From the NCBI RefSeq assembly GCF_013410405.1, contig NZ_JACCFK010000001.1, positions 3,286,001 through 3,350,000 on the forward strand: DNA of 64,000 nt. Reading direction: 5' to 3'. The translations under genes were made by a program, and so were the position numbers. The DNA comes from Amycolatopsis endophytica. GTDB lineage: Bacteria; Actinomycetota; Actinomycetes; Mycobacteriales; Pseudonocardiaceae. The notes beneath the pieces are model-generated. The model was given only the letters and a program-made list of their open reading frames with translations. It searched no databases and was not told the DNA's origin. Position 1 is the first letter of the stretch; each line of letters starts with the position of its first letter. Shown piece by piece: positions 35,773 to 44,157 of the stretch.

Positions 35773-36816
35773 ATGGCTCTTCCCGCACGTGTCCGCGCCG
35801 ACGCGTGCCCGGGTGTCTTCGCCACGCACGACGCCGCCGACGGCGCGCTCGCCAGGGTCCGGTTGCCCGGCGGGCGGCTCAGCGCTTCGCAGGCCCGGGT
35901 GCTGGCCTCGTGCGCCGAGGAGCTCGGCGACGGCTCGCTGCACCTGACCTCGCGGGGCAACATCCAGTTGCGTGGCCTGTCGCGGACGGGCGAGCTGGTT
36001 CCGCGCTTGTCGTCGGCCGGGCTCCTGCCCGCGCCTCCGCACGAGCGGGTCCGCAACTACCTGGCCTCACCGTTGAGCGGGCTGACCGGCGGGCTGGTCG
36101 ACGTCCGGGAGACCGTTGCCGAGCTGGACCGGGCGGTGTGCGCGCGGCCCGAGCTGGCGGGATTGCCGGGCCGGTTCCTGTTCGCGCTCGACGACGGCCG
36201 CGGCGATGTCTCCGGCGAGGACGCGGACGTGTGCTGGCGGGCGCTCGACTCGTCGACCGGTGCGGTGCTGCTGGCGGGCCGGGACACCGGGGAGCGGGTG
36301 CCGTTCGACGGCGCGGTCGGCGCGCTGGTGCGGAAAGCGTTGTGGTTCACCGAAGTCCGGGGCAGTGCGTGGCGGGTGCGGGAACTGGACCTGCCCGGCG
36401 GTTCGCGCCTGCCGGCGTCGCCGGGCGTGCCGGTCGGGCCGTTCACCCGCGACGACGGTCGTGCCGGGGTCTGCGGGGCACCGGTGCTGGGGCAGCTCGC
36501 GGCCGCGGACCTGCGGGCGCTGGGGGAGATCGTCGTGACGCCGTGGCGGTCGGTCGTCGTGCCGCTCGGCGTGCACGCGCCGGGTCTGGTGACCGATCCG
36601 GACGCGCCGGGTCTGGGCGTCAGCGCGTGCATCGGACGGCCGGGCTGCGCGAAGTCACGTGCCGACGTGCGGGCGGACGCGCGGGCGGTGATGCGCCGGA
36701 CGCCCGCAGGCGTGCGGATGCACTTCTCCGGGTGCGAGCGCAGGTGCGGGCGCCCGCACGAAGCGCACATCGACATGCTCGCGGGCACCGAGGAATACCA
36801 GAAGGGAACGCCGTGA
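35773..36816 (+). CDS. cobG: precorrin-3B synthase CobG
   Basis: A 347-aa protein of the sulfite/nitrite reductase-like family. The [4Fe-4S]-binding cysteines appear as CIGRPGC and SGCERRC in the C-terminal part. LTSRGNIQLRGL is the siroheme/substrate region. CobG uses O2 to convert precorrin-3A to precorrin-3B and marks the aerobic corrin pathway. The GTG of cobH overlaps its stop (GTGA). ATG 35773 is the first start that gives the family's N-terminus. Confidence 0.92.
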   Translation: MALPARVRADACPGVFATHDAADGALARVRLPGGRLSASQARVLASCAEELGDGSLHLTSRGNIQLRGLSRTGELVPRLSSAGLLPAPPHERVRNYLASPLSGLTGGLVDVRETVAELDRAVCARPELAGLPGRFLFALDDGRGDVSGEDADVCWRALDSSTGAVLLAGRDTGERVPFDGAVGALVRKALWFTEVRGSAWRVRELDLPGGSRLPASPGVPVGPFTRDDGRAGVCGAPVLGQLAAADLRALGEIVVTPWRSVVVPLGVHAPGLVTDPDAPGLGVSACIGRPGCAKSRADVRADARAVMRRTPAGVRMHFSGCERRCGRPHEAHIDMLAGTEEYQKGTP

Positions 36817-37436
36817 TCGACTACATCCGCGACGGGGCGGAGATCTACCGCCACTCGTTCGCCACGATCCGCGAGGAGGCCGACCTCGCGATCCTGCCGG
36901 AGGACCTGGAGCCGGTCGCGGTCCGCATGATCCACTCGTGCGGGATGGTCGACCTGGTCGACGACCTGGCCTACTCGCTCGACCTCGTCGAGTCGGCCCG
37001 TGCCGCGTTGCGTGACGGTGCGCCGGTGCTGTGCGACGCGCGGATGATCGCCAGCGGCGTGACCCGCAAGCGTTTGCCCGCGTCGAACGAGATCCGGTGC
37101 ACGCTGTCCGACGAGCGGGTTCCGGCGCTGGCCGAGCGGATGGGCACGACCCGGTCCGCGGCGGCACTGGAGCTGTGGCGGGACGATCTGGCGGGGTCGG
37201 TGGTGGCGATCGGCAACGCGCCGACCGCGTTGTTCCGGCTGCTGGAGATGATCGAGGACGGTGCCGGTGTGCCCGCCGCGATCATCGGGGTGCCGGTCGG
37301 GTTCGTCGGGGCCGCCGAGTCCAAGGAAGAGCTGGTCAAGCGCGCCCCCGCGCCCTATCTGGTGGTGCACGGGCGGCGTGGCGGAAGTGCCATGGCCGTG
37401 TCGGCGGTCAACGCGCTCGCGAGTGAGGTCGAATGA
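36813..37436 (+). CDS. cobH: precorrin-8X methylmutase CobH
   Basis: A 207-aa protein of normal length. It holds MIHSCGMVDLVDDL, where the His is the proposed catalytic residue, then CDARMIASGVTRKRL and GNAPTALFRLLEMI, the family hallmarks, and VGFVGAAESKEEL. It moves a methyl group from C-11 to C-12 of precorrin-8X, giving hydrogenobyrinate. It is coupled at both ends (GTGA with cobG, ATGA with cobIJ). Confidence 0.95.
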   Translation: MIDYIRDGAEIYRHSFATIREEADLAILPEDLEPVAVRMIHSCGMVDLVDDLAYSLDLVESARAALRDGAPVLCDARMIASGVTRKRLPASNEIRCTLSDERVPALAERMGTTRSAAALELWRDDLAGSVVAIGNAPTALFRLLEMIEDGAGVPAAIIGVPVGFVGAAESKEELVKRAPAPYLVVHGRRGGSAMAVSAVNALASEVE

Positions 37437-38920
37437 AAACGGGCAAGTTGTGGGGTGTCGGTCTCGGCCCCGGTGACCCGGAGCTGATGACGGTGAAGGC
37501 GGCGCGGCTCATCGGCGAGGCCGACGTGATCGCCTACCACTGCGCGCGGCACGGCCGCAGCATCGCGCGGTCGGTCGCCGAGCCGTACCTGCGCGAGGGG
37601 CAGGTCGAGGAACGACTGATGTACCCGGTGACCACGGAGGGCACCGACCACCCCGGCGGGTACGAGGGCGCGATCGCCGAGTTCTACGAGCTGAGCGCGA
37701 AACGCCTCGCCGAGCACCTGGACGCCGGGCGGGACGTGGTGTTGTTGTGCGAGGGCGATCCGTTCTTCTTCGGGTCCTACATGTACATGCACGAGCGGCT
37801 GACCGACCGGTACGAGGCCGAGGCGGTGCCGGGCGTGACGTCGGTGTCCGCGGCGTCGGCCGTGCTGGGCAAACCGTTGGTGCAGCGGGACGAAGTCCTC
37901 ACCGTGCTGCCCGGGACGCTGCCCGCGCCCGAGCTGGCGCGACGGTTGGCGGACACGCAGGCCGCGGCGGTGATGAAGCTGGGCCGCACGTTCGGCTCGG
38001 TACGTGAGGCGCTGGCCGAGTCGGGGCGGCTGGACGAGGCATACTACGTCGAGCGGGCGACCTGGCCTGCACAGCGGGTGGAGCCGTTCGCGGAGGTGGA
38101 CCCGTCGTCGGTGCCGTACTTCTCGCTGGCCCTGGTGCCCAGTCCCGCTTATGCCGCACGGAAATCGCCGGTTGTTTCCGAACCGGCCGCCTCGGAGGGC
38201 GGCGAGGTCGTGGTCGTCGGACTGGGGCCGGCCGGGCCGGAATGGTTGACACCGGAGGCTGCCGAGGCGTTGACCGAGGCTTCGGACATCGTCGGGTACG
38301 GGCCGTACGTGGCGAAGGTTCCGCAGCGGGCCGGGCAGGTGCGGCATGCTTCGGGCAACCGGGTCGAGGCTGATCGTGCCCGGCATGCTTTGGAGCTGGC
38401 GGCTTCCGGGGCTCGGGTGGCTGTGGTGTCTTCCGGCGATCCCGGGGTGTTCGCGATGGCTTCCGCGGTGCTGGAGCAGGCGGCTGCGCTTGAGGAGCCG
38501 GTTCGTGTGCGGGTGCTGCCCGGGGTGACGGCTGCTTCGGCTGCGGCTTCACGGGTCGGGGCGCCGCTGGGACACGACTACTGTGTGCTGTCGTTGTCGG
38601 ATCGGTTGAAGCCCTGGGACGTGATCGAGCGGCGGCTGGATGCCGCCGGGGCCGCTGATCTGGTGGTGGCGCTGTACAACCCGGCTTCGAAGACGCGGAC
38701 GTCGCAGTTGGTGCGGGCGCGGGAGGTGCTGTTGCGGCATCGATCTCTTGAGACGCCGGTGGTGGTGGCGCGGGATGTCGGTGGCGATGCGGAGTCCGTG
38801 CTGGTGACCACGTTGGGGGAGTTCGATCCTGGTGTGGTGGATATGCGGTGCTTGGTGATCGTGGGGTCGTCGCGGACGCGGGTCGACCACGGGTTTGTGT
38901 GGACGCCTCGGTCTTATTGA
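37433..38920 (+). CDS. cobIJ: CobI-CobJ fusion, precorrin-2 C20 / precorrin-3B C17 methyltransferase
   Basis: A 495-aa fusion of two tetrapyrrole methylases. Residues 1-240 are CobI: GVGLGPGDPELMTVKAARLI near the start and LLCEGDPFFFGSYMYMHERL. Residues from about 253 are CobJ: VVVGLGPAGPEWLTPEAAEA, then VVSSGDPGVFAMASAVLEQA. CobI makes precorrin-3A; CobJ contracts the ring to precorrin-4. The fusion is common in mycobacteria and relatives. The downstream 12 bases lead into repeat island C. Confidence 0.95.
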   Translation: MKTGKLWGVGLGPGDPELMTVKAARLIGEADVIAYHCARHGRSIARSVAEPYLREGQVEERLMYPVTTEGTDHPGGYEGAIAEFYELSAKRLAEHLDAGRDVVLLCEGDPFFFGSYMYMHERLTDRYEAEAVPGVTSVSAASAVLGKPLVQRDEVLTVLPGTLPAPELARRLADTQAAAVMKLGRTFGSVREALAESGRLDEAYYVERATWPAQRVEPFAEVDPSSVPYFSLALVPSPAYAARKSPVVSEPAASEGGEVVVVGLGPAGPEWLTPEAAEALTEASDIVGYGPYVAKVPQRAGQVRHASGNRVEADRARHALELAASGARVAVVSSGDPGVFAMASAVLEQAAALEEPVRVRVLPGVTAASAAASRVGAPLGHDYCVLSLSDRLKPWDVIERRLDAAGAADLVVALYNPASKTRTSQLVRAREVLLRHRSLETPVVVARDVGGDAESVLVTTLGEFDPGVVDMRCLVIVGSSRTRVDHGFVWTPRSY

Positions 38921-38932
38921 GGTTTCGTGCCG

Positions 38933-39470
38933 TAGCCGCTACGCGGGTGTTTGCGCTGCGCGCGGCTGCAAGCGCCGGCTTCGCTTCGCTACGCCCAGAT
39001 TGTGGCCGCCCCGATTTTTCATTGTTTCTCCGGCCGAGCAGGGGCTGTCAAGGCGGGAAAGAGTACCTTGACAGCCCCTGATCGTCCGCAGAACTGGGCT
39101 GTGTATCGGGGTGCGGGGGAGGCTGGGCGGCTTTCGGGTCGGGTTGCGTTGCCGGGTGGCGGTGTGGTGGGTGGGCGGCGGGTGCGCGAATGCAGAACTC
39201 GCGTGCGAGAGGGTGGGACTCGCCCGCCGGAGCGTGGGACTCGCCGACGTGCCCGGCGAGTCCCACGTTCCGGGCCGCGAGTTCTGCGTTCCCGCGCGCG
39301 AATTCCACGTTCGCGCGGTGCCCGGCAACGGTAGGCGACCCGGCGCGTTGCCTGCCGGCCTTTCCTCTCCCGCAACCGATCCCCAGCCAAAGAAAATGAA
39401 GGATCGGGTCCGGGAGGGGCGATCGCTTGCGAGCTTGCGAGCCCGGCGCCCTCGACACCCGCGTAGCGGC
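38933..39470. repeat. large 21-nt-period array element (island C)
   Basis: Together with short flanks this fills the 591-base gap between cobIJ and the arabinosyltransferase; it holds no credible gene. It begins TAGCCGCTACGCGGGTG and ends CACCCGCGTAGCGGC. Cores GCAGAACTC (39192), GTGGGACTC (39213) and GTGGGACTC (39234) are followed by inverted GAGTCCCAC (39258), GAGTTCTGC (39279) and GAATTCCAC (39300), all at 21-nt steps. The centre forms a perfect 12-bp stem. Between the left end and the array lie a block shared with island A (38999-39035) and a separate hairpin at 39040-39079. Confidence 0.85.
39040..39079. repeat. 14-bp hairpin nested in island C
   Basis: AGGGGCTGTCAAGG (39040-39053) pairs perfectly with CCTTGACAGCCCCT (39066-39079) across a 12-nt loop. 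Island A shares the sequences on both sides but lacks this hairpin, so it looks like a secondary insertion. It has no following T-tract. Confidence 0.75.
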
Positions 39471-39503
39471 AACGAAAAGAAACCCCCGCCGGAAGCGGGG
39501 GTT
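39471..39503 (-). terminator. intrinsic terminator of the arabinosyltransferase gene
   Basis: AACCCCCGC (39481-39489) and GCGGGGGTT (39495-39503) form a 9-bp stem with a 5-nt loop. On the minus strand the stem is followed by TCTTTTCGTT, a good Rho-independent terminator for the gene ending at 39512. Confidence 0.85.
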
Positions 39504-39511
39504 CCCTCACA

Positions 39512-42500
39512 TCAGCGAGTCGGCGTCGACCCGTTCGGCTGCTGCGGCCCTGGCCCGGGGCTTTGCCAGCCCCACATCGTTTCGGTTCCGTGTGACACCT
39601 GCGGTGCGACGCCGTCCGTGAAGGGTTCGATCTGCAGCAGGCGTCCCCAGGACCGGCCGGAGGTGTCACCCTCCAGGTAGCTCGGCACCTCCGGCTGATC
39701 GGCCAGTTCCTCGATCCAGCCGTTGGGCCCGCCACCGATGTTGTCGGCCACCCCGGCTTCCGCCGCCAGGTCACCCGCGGTGATCCGGTAGGCCGGGATC
39801 TGCGAGATGCCGTCGTGCGAGGCGACCGGGTTCATGCACGGGTAGACGAACGCCGCGGGCCAGTCCATGTAGACCGGTGCGCTGCCGACCCGCTGCGTGA
39901 GCGTGGTGAACGTCGGCACGCGCGGGGCGCTCACCGCGACCCAGCCGTCGGAGGTGATGTCGTCGTCCTTGACCACCACGCGCACCCGGTTCACGTCCGC
40001 GGGCAGGTCGCCGATGTCGACCCGCTCGTCGGCCCACTTCGTGTCGTCCGCGCTCGCCCCGGTGCCGACGTTGGTGCCCAGCACCGTCGTCGATTTGACC
40101 ACCTCGACACCCGCGGGCGTGTCCCGGCCGAACTCCAGCGCCACGTTCGTCGCCTTGCCCGGAGGCGCCGCGGTCGCGATCGTCACCTGCGCGCCCGCGT
40201 GCTCGTCGGGCAGCCCGTACCAGTCGGTGCGCAGACGGCCCGTCGCCGAACCCTCGTGGTAGCTGCTCCACATCGGCACCGTCGCGGTCGTGAACCCGTG
40301 TGGCGGGGCGTTCAGCGGATCGTCGTCGCCGACGCCGTCGGTGTGGAAACCGACCGACGTCTTCTCGTTGCCCTCGTTCTCCGGCAACGGCAGCGCCGAG
40401 TTCTCCGGCTGCTCCGTCTCGTCCGGAACGGTGACCGCGGAAACCGGTTTGAGCATGCTCGACACCGGATCCTGCTCCACCATCACGTGGTCCGACAGGT
40501 TGCAACTCGACCCGGTCAGATGCTCCACGTTCGCCGCGGCCAGGCTGTAACTGCCCGTCGACATCTGCTTCTGGATCGACTTCGCCATGCTGGCGACCTC
40601 GAACACCACGAACGCGCCACACACCACGACCAGCGACACCGCGCCCAGCCGCAGCCCCCGGCCGCGCCGCTCCTGCACCGGCGGGAGAGCGCCCGGCCGT
40701 TGCGCGCGCACGTTCTCCACGAACGCGAACACCGCCGCCACCAGCGCGGCCGCGAGCAGCGCCGTGGACAGGTGGTAGCCCTTGAACGACGGCGCCTTGT
40801 CCCACCACGGCACCCCGAGGCTGGACACGAACCAGTACGCGTTCGGCCCGGTGACCGCCAGCGCCGCCACCACCAGCAGGCCCGCCGTGAAGGCCGCCCG
40901 GTTGCGCCGCGAGCGCAGCACCGTCGAACTCGTCGCCAGCGCGGTCAGCGCCGCCATCGCCGCGCCCACACCGGCGAACGCGCCGAAGTGGTGCGTCCAC
41001 TTGGTCGGGGTCAGGGCGAGCAGCAGGAAGAACAGCGCCACCGTGCCGATCAGCCGCCGGGCCGGGCCCAGGGCGGCACCCTGGATGCGGCCGCGGCGCA
41101 GCAGCACGACCAGGCAGGTGCCGGTGCACAGGATCAGCAGCAGCACCGGGAACCGGCGGGTCAGGGCGCCGTCGGCGCTGTTCTCGAACAGCAGCTCGTA
41201 GCGGGCCAGCTCCTCGTACCAGGACTTGTTCGGCCCGACCGAGCCGCGCAGGCGCGTCGCCTCCATGACCGTCGAGAACGTCTGGTCGGCGAAGATGACG
41301 ATCAGCACCACGAACCCGGCCGCCGCGATCGGCGCCAGCACGGTCGCCCACCCGGACTCGCGTGCCCGGCTGCGCAGCAGGTGGAACAGCGGCTTCGCGG
41401 CGACCAGGAACGGCGCGACCGCGATCAGCGCCGTCGGCGTCGCGGCCAGCGCGAACGCGGCGCCGATGAGGCCGAGGCACAGCGGCAGCAGCCGCCGCGT
41501 GACCAGCGCGCGTTCCACCGCGCACAGGGCGATCAGCGAGCCCAGCGCGGCCCACGGCTCCGGGCGGACCCCGTTGTTGAACGGCAGCCACCAGACCAGG
41601 AACACCACGGCCGCGGCCCAGCCCGCCGCCCGGCTGATCCGGACCTCCTTGCCCAGCCTGGGCAGCACCTCACGGCTGATGAGCAGCCAGCTCAGGATGC
41701 CGAGCAGGAACGACGGCAGCCGGATCCACGGCGGCACCGTGGACACCGTCGCCATCAGCTCGTAGATGTGGTCGTTCCACCCGAACGGCGCCTCGGCCAC
41801 GCCGAACCACCGGTGGTAGTTGGTCAGGTACCCGACCTGGTCGGCGACTCTGGCCATGGTGAGGATGTAGCCGTCGTCCGAGGTCACCGGCCCGATGAAC
41901 ACCCAGGCGCCGAGCACGCCGAAGACGGTCACGTCCCGTTTGGTCAGCTTCCACCAGCCGATCGGCGCCCAGCGCGGAGCCCGCCGCGCGGTGCCGGCGT
42001 CCAGCCGGTTGACCGCGATCAGGCAGCCGATCAGCGACAGCACGCCGAACACGCCGATGCCGACCTTGAGACCGGTCGGCGAGGACTGGTAGCGGGTGTC
42101 CGGGGTGATGCCGACCGAGAGCCCGGCGATCGGGTCCTGCGACGACGAGATGTCGGTGTAGATGCCCAGCACGCGCGGGCGGACGTCGCCGCCGGAGTCG
42201 TAGACCGGGGTGCCCGCGACCGACAGGGTGGTGTGGGTCGCCGTCGAGCTGAACCGGATGTCGCAGCCCGTCGCGGGCAGCGGCTGGCGCGCGACCTGCT
42301 GGCCGCGGCTGGTGGCGGTGAGCACGCCGTCCTCGACGTTGAGCTGCGCTCCGGCGCCGTTGCCCGCGCGGGCCGGCGGCACGGTCGAGAACAGCAGGCT
42401 GGACCCGGCGCCGCGGGCGTCGAGCGACTGGACGGTCGCGCACGGGATGTCGACCTGGAGGTCCTGTGCCCAGTAACCGACGAGCGGGGCGTTGACCGGG

Positions 42501-42727
42501 CGCGTGTCGCTACCGGCCGGCCACGCGATCTTCGCCGTGTCCTGGACGACCGGCAGCAGCGGGAACGCGACCGCGCAGGCGGCCGCGAACAGACCGAGAA
42601 CGACGGCGAGCAGCCGCCACAAGAACGTGCGAGGTCGGCGCGATGAGGTGCTCTCCGACGCGCCCGGCTGTTCCGGGTCGGTCACCTCGTCCCGCGCGAC
42701 AGTAGGTGTCCTGCTGGCCATCCACAT
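39512..42727 (-). CDS. Emb-type arabinosyltransferase
   Basis: A 1071-aa polytopic membrane glycosyltransferase of the EmbA/B/C (GT53) family. The N-terminal helix RTFLWRLLAVVLGLFAAACA is followed by a periplasmic jelly-roll-like region. The first catalytic loop TSDDGYILTMARVADQ carries the conserved Asp pair. About a dozen further hydrophobic segments and a roughly 400-residue C-terminal carbohydrate-binding part complete it. It transfers arabinofuranose from decaprenyl-phosphoryl arabinose to arabinogalactan. ATG 42727 was chosen because it clears the bluB stop; ATG 42721 is also possible. It lies between cobalamin genes with no functional link. Confidence 0.93.
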   Translation of the reverse strand: MWMASRTPTVARDEVTDPEQPGASESTSSRRPRTFLWRLLAVVLGLFAAACAVAFPLLPVVQDTAKIAWPAGSDTRPVNAPLVGYWAQDLQVDIPCATVQSLDARGAGSSLLFSTVPPARAGNGAGAQLNVEDGVLTATSRGQQVARQPLPATGCDIRFSSTATHTTLSVAGTPVYDSGGDVRPRVLGIYTDISSSQDPIAGLSVGITPDTRYQSSPTGLKVGIGVFGVLSLIGCLIAVNRLDAGTARRAPRWAPIGWWKLTKRDVTVFGVLGAWVFIGPVTSDDGYILTMARVADQVGYLTNYHRWFGVAEAPFGWNDHIYELMATVSTVPPWIRLPSFLLGILSWLLISREVLPRLGKEVRISRAAGWAAAVVFLVWWLPFNNGVRPEPWAALGSLIALCAVERALVTRRLLPLCLGLIGAAFALAATPTALIAVAPFLVAAKPLFHLLRSRARESGWATVLAPIAAAGFVVLIVIFADQTFSTVMEATRLRGSVGPNKSWYEELARYELLFENSADGALTRRFPVLLLILCTGTCLVVLLRRGRIQGAALGPARRLIGTVALFFLLLALTPTKWTHHFGAFAGVGAAMAALTALATSSTVLRSRRNRAAFTAGLLVVAALAVTGPNAYWFVSSLGVPWWDKAPSFKGYHLSTALLAAALVAAVFAFVENVRAQRPGALPPVQERRGRGLRLGAVSLVVVCGAFVVFEVASMAKSIQKQMSTGSYSLAAANVEHLTGSSCNLSDHVMVEQDPVSSMLKPVSAVTVPDETEQPENSALPLPENEGNEKTSVGFHTDGVGDDDPLNAPPHGFTTATVPMWSSYHEGSATGRLRTDWYGLPDEHAGAQVTIATAAPPGKATNVALEFGRDTPAGVEVVKSTTVLGTNVGTGASADDTKWADERVDIGDLPADVNRVRVVVKDDDITSDGWVAVSAPRVPTFTTLTQRVGSAPVYMDWPAAFVYPCMNPVASHDGISQIPAYRITAGDLAAEAGVADNIGGGPNGWIEELADQPEVPSYLEGDTSGRSWGRLLQIEPFTDGVAPQVSHGTETMWGWQSPGPGPQQPNGSTPTR

Positions 42728-42737
42728 TGTCAGAACG

Positions 42738-43400
42738 CTATCGCGATGCTTCCTCGCGCTCGCTTCGGGATGGTGGTGTCCGGAAACGTTCACGGTGCGT
42801 CGCCGCCGACAACGGGCGCCGTTGCCGCCAGCCGTGGCGCTCCAGGTCCGGTATGTCCTGCAGCGCCTTCACCGGGCCCACACACAGCCACGCGACCGGC
42901 CGGACGTCCTCCGGGATGCCGAGCAGCTCACGCAGGAAGTCTTCGCGGTAGAAGCTGACCCAGCCGACGCCCAGACCTTCCGCGGTCGCGGCGAGCCACA
43001 GGTTCTGGATCGCCAGGCACACGGAGTACAGGCCGGCGTCGGCGATCGCGTGCCGCCCGAGCACGTCCGGGGCGCCGCGGCTCGGGTCGTAGGTCACGAC
43101 GACCCCCAGTGACGACGAGAGGATGCCCTCGATCTTGATCGGCGCGAACGTCTCCCGGCGCTCCTCGGGCAGCGACGCGGCGAAGACCTCGCGCTCGGCG
43201 AGCACGTGGTCGCGGAACACGGTACGCGTACGGGTGTTCTCGACGAGCACGAAATCCCACGGCTGGGTGAGGCCGACGCTGGGCGCGGAGTGCGCGGCTT
43301 CGAGCACGCGGTGCAGAACCTCGTCGTCGACCGGCTCGCCGGTGAACTCCGCGCGCACGTCCCGGCGCCGTCGCAGGACCTCGTAGAACTCTTCGATCAT
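42738..43400 (-). CDS. bluB: 5,6-dimethylbenzimidazole synthase BluB
   Basis: A 220-aa nitroreductase-fold enzyme. RRRRDVRAEFTGEPVDDEVL and AAHSAPSVGLTQPWDFVLV are BluB hallmarks; GVGWVSFYREDFLRELLGIP and VAWLCVGPV follow. It breaks down FMNH2 with O2 to give the lower ligand of B12. ATG 43400 overlaps the cobK stop (ATGA). The position next to cobK supports BluB over a generic nitroreductase. Confidence 0.93.
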   Translation of the reverse strand: MIEEFYEVLRRRRDVRAEFTGEPVDDEVLHRVLEAAHSAPSVGLTQPWDFVLVENTRTRTVFRDHVLAEREVFAASLPEERRETFAPIKIEGILSSSLGVVVTYDPSRGAPDVLGRHAIADAGLYSVCLAIQNLWLAATAEGLGVGWVSFYREDFLRELLGIPEDVRPVAWLCVGPVKALQDIPDLERHGWRQRRPLSAATHRERFRTPPSRSEREEASR

Positions 43401-44146
43401 GTCCCCAGGATCGCTGACACCCACGCCAGCGCCGCGTCCACGTCGGCGACGGTGTGCGCGGGCGGGCGTTCCGGGCGCCGCACGACGACCACCGGCACGC
43501 CTTCGCGGCGGGCGGCGGTGAGCTTCGCGGTGGTCATGTCGCCGCCGCTGTCCTTGGTGACGAGTACGTCGATGCGGTGTTTCCGCAACAGCGCCGTCTC
43601 ACCCGCCACGGTGTACGGGCCGCGGCCGAGCAGGACCTCCAGGCGCGGTGGCAGCGGCGGCTCCGGCGGATCGACGCAGCGGGCCAGGAACCACGGCCGG
43701 GTGCAGCGCGCGAACGCGGACAGGCCCTGGCGGCCGCTGGTCAGGAAGATCCGGTCACCGAGGGTTTCCACGAGTTCCGCGGCTTCGCCGAGGCTGTCGG
43801 CCCAGTGCCAGTCGTCCCCGGGGCCCTGCTGCCAGCCGGGGCGTTGCAGGCGGAGCAACGGGACGTCGGCACGTCGCGCGCCCTCGACGGCGGACGCGCC
43901 GATGCGCTCGGCGAACGGGTGTGTGGCATCCACCACGGCGACGGTGCCGTGCCCGCTCAGCCAGCGCGCGAGGCCCTCCGGTCCGCCGAAGCCGCCGATC
44001 CGCACCGCACCCGCGGGCAGGCGCGGGTCGGCGACCCGTCCGGCGAGCGACGAGGTGACCGCCACGCCGCGGTCGACGAGCCCGGAGGCCAGCGCGCGGG
44101 CCTCACCGGTGCCTCCGAGCACGAGTACTTGCGTCACGCCAGCCAT
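43397..44146 (-). CDS. cobK: precorrin-6A reductase CobK
   Basis: A 249-aa protein with the N-terminal nucleotide-binding motif VLVLGGTGEARALASGLVDR. DATHPFAERIGASAVEGARR is the family's central motif, and IDVLVTKDSGGDMTTAKL the C-terminal one. It reduces precorrin-6A to 6B with NADPH. It heads a two-gene operon with bluB. Only 11 bases separate its start from that of the divergent cbiD, so both promoters must lie within the opposite gene. Confidence 0.95.
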   Translation of the reverse strand: MAGVTQVLVLGGTGEARALASGLVDRGVAVTSSLAGRVADPRLPAGAVRIGGFGGPEGLARWLSGHGTVAVVDATHPFAERIGASAVEGARRADVPLLRLQRPGWQQGPGDDWHWADSLGEAAELVETLGDRIFLTSGRQGLSAFARCTRPWFLARCVDPPEPPLPPRLEVLLGRGPYTVAGETALLRKHRIDVLVTKDSGGDMTTAKLTAARREGVPVVVVRRPERPPAHTVADVDAALAWVSAILGT

Positions 44147-44157
44147 ACTGCCCGGTG

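Noticed and set aside
39815..42646. 943-aa plus-strand open frame opposite the arabinosyltransferase
   Set aside because: It is rich in Arg, Gln and His, has no domain, and is fully opposite a clear membrane glycosyltransferase.
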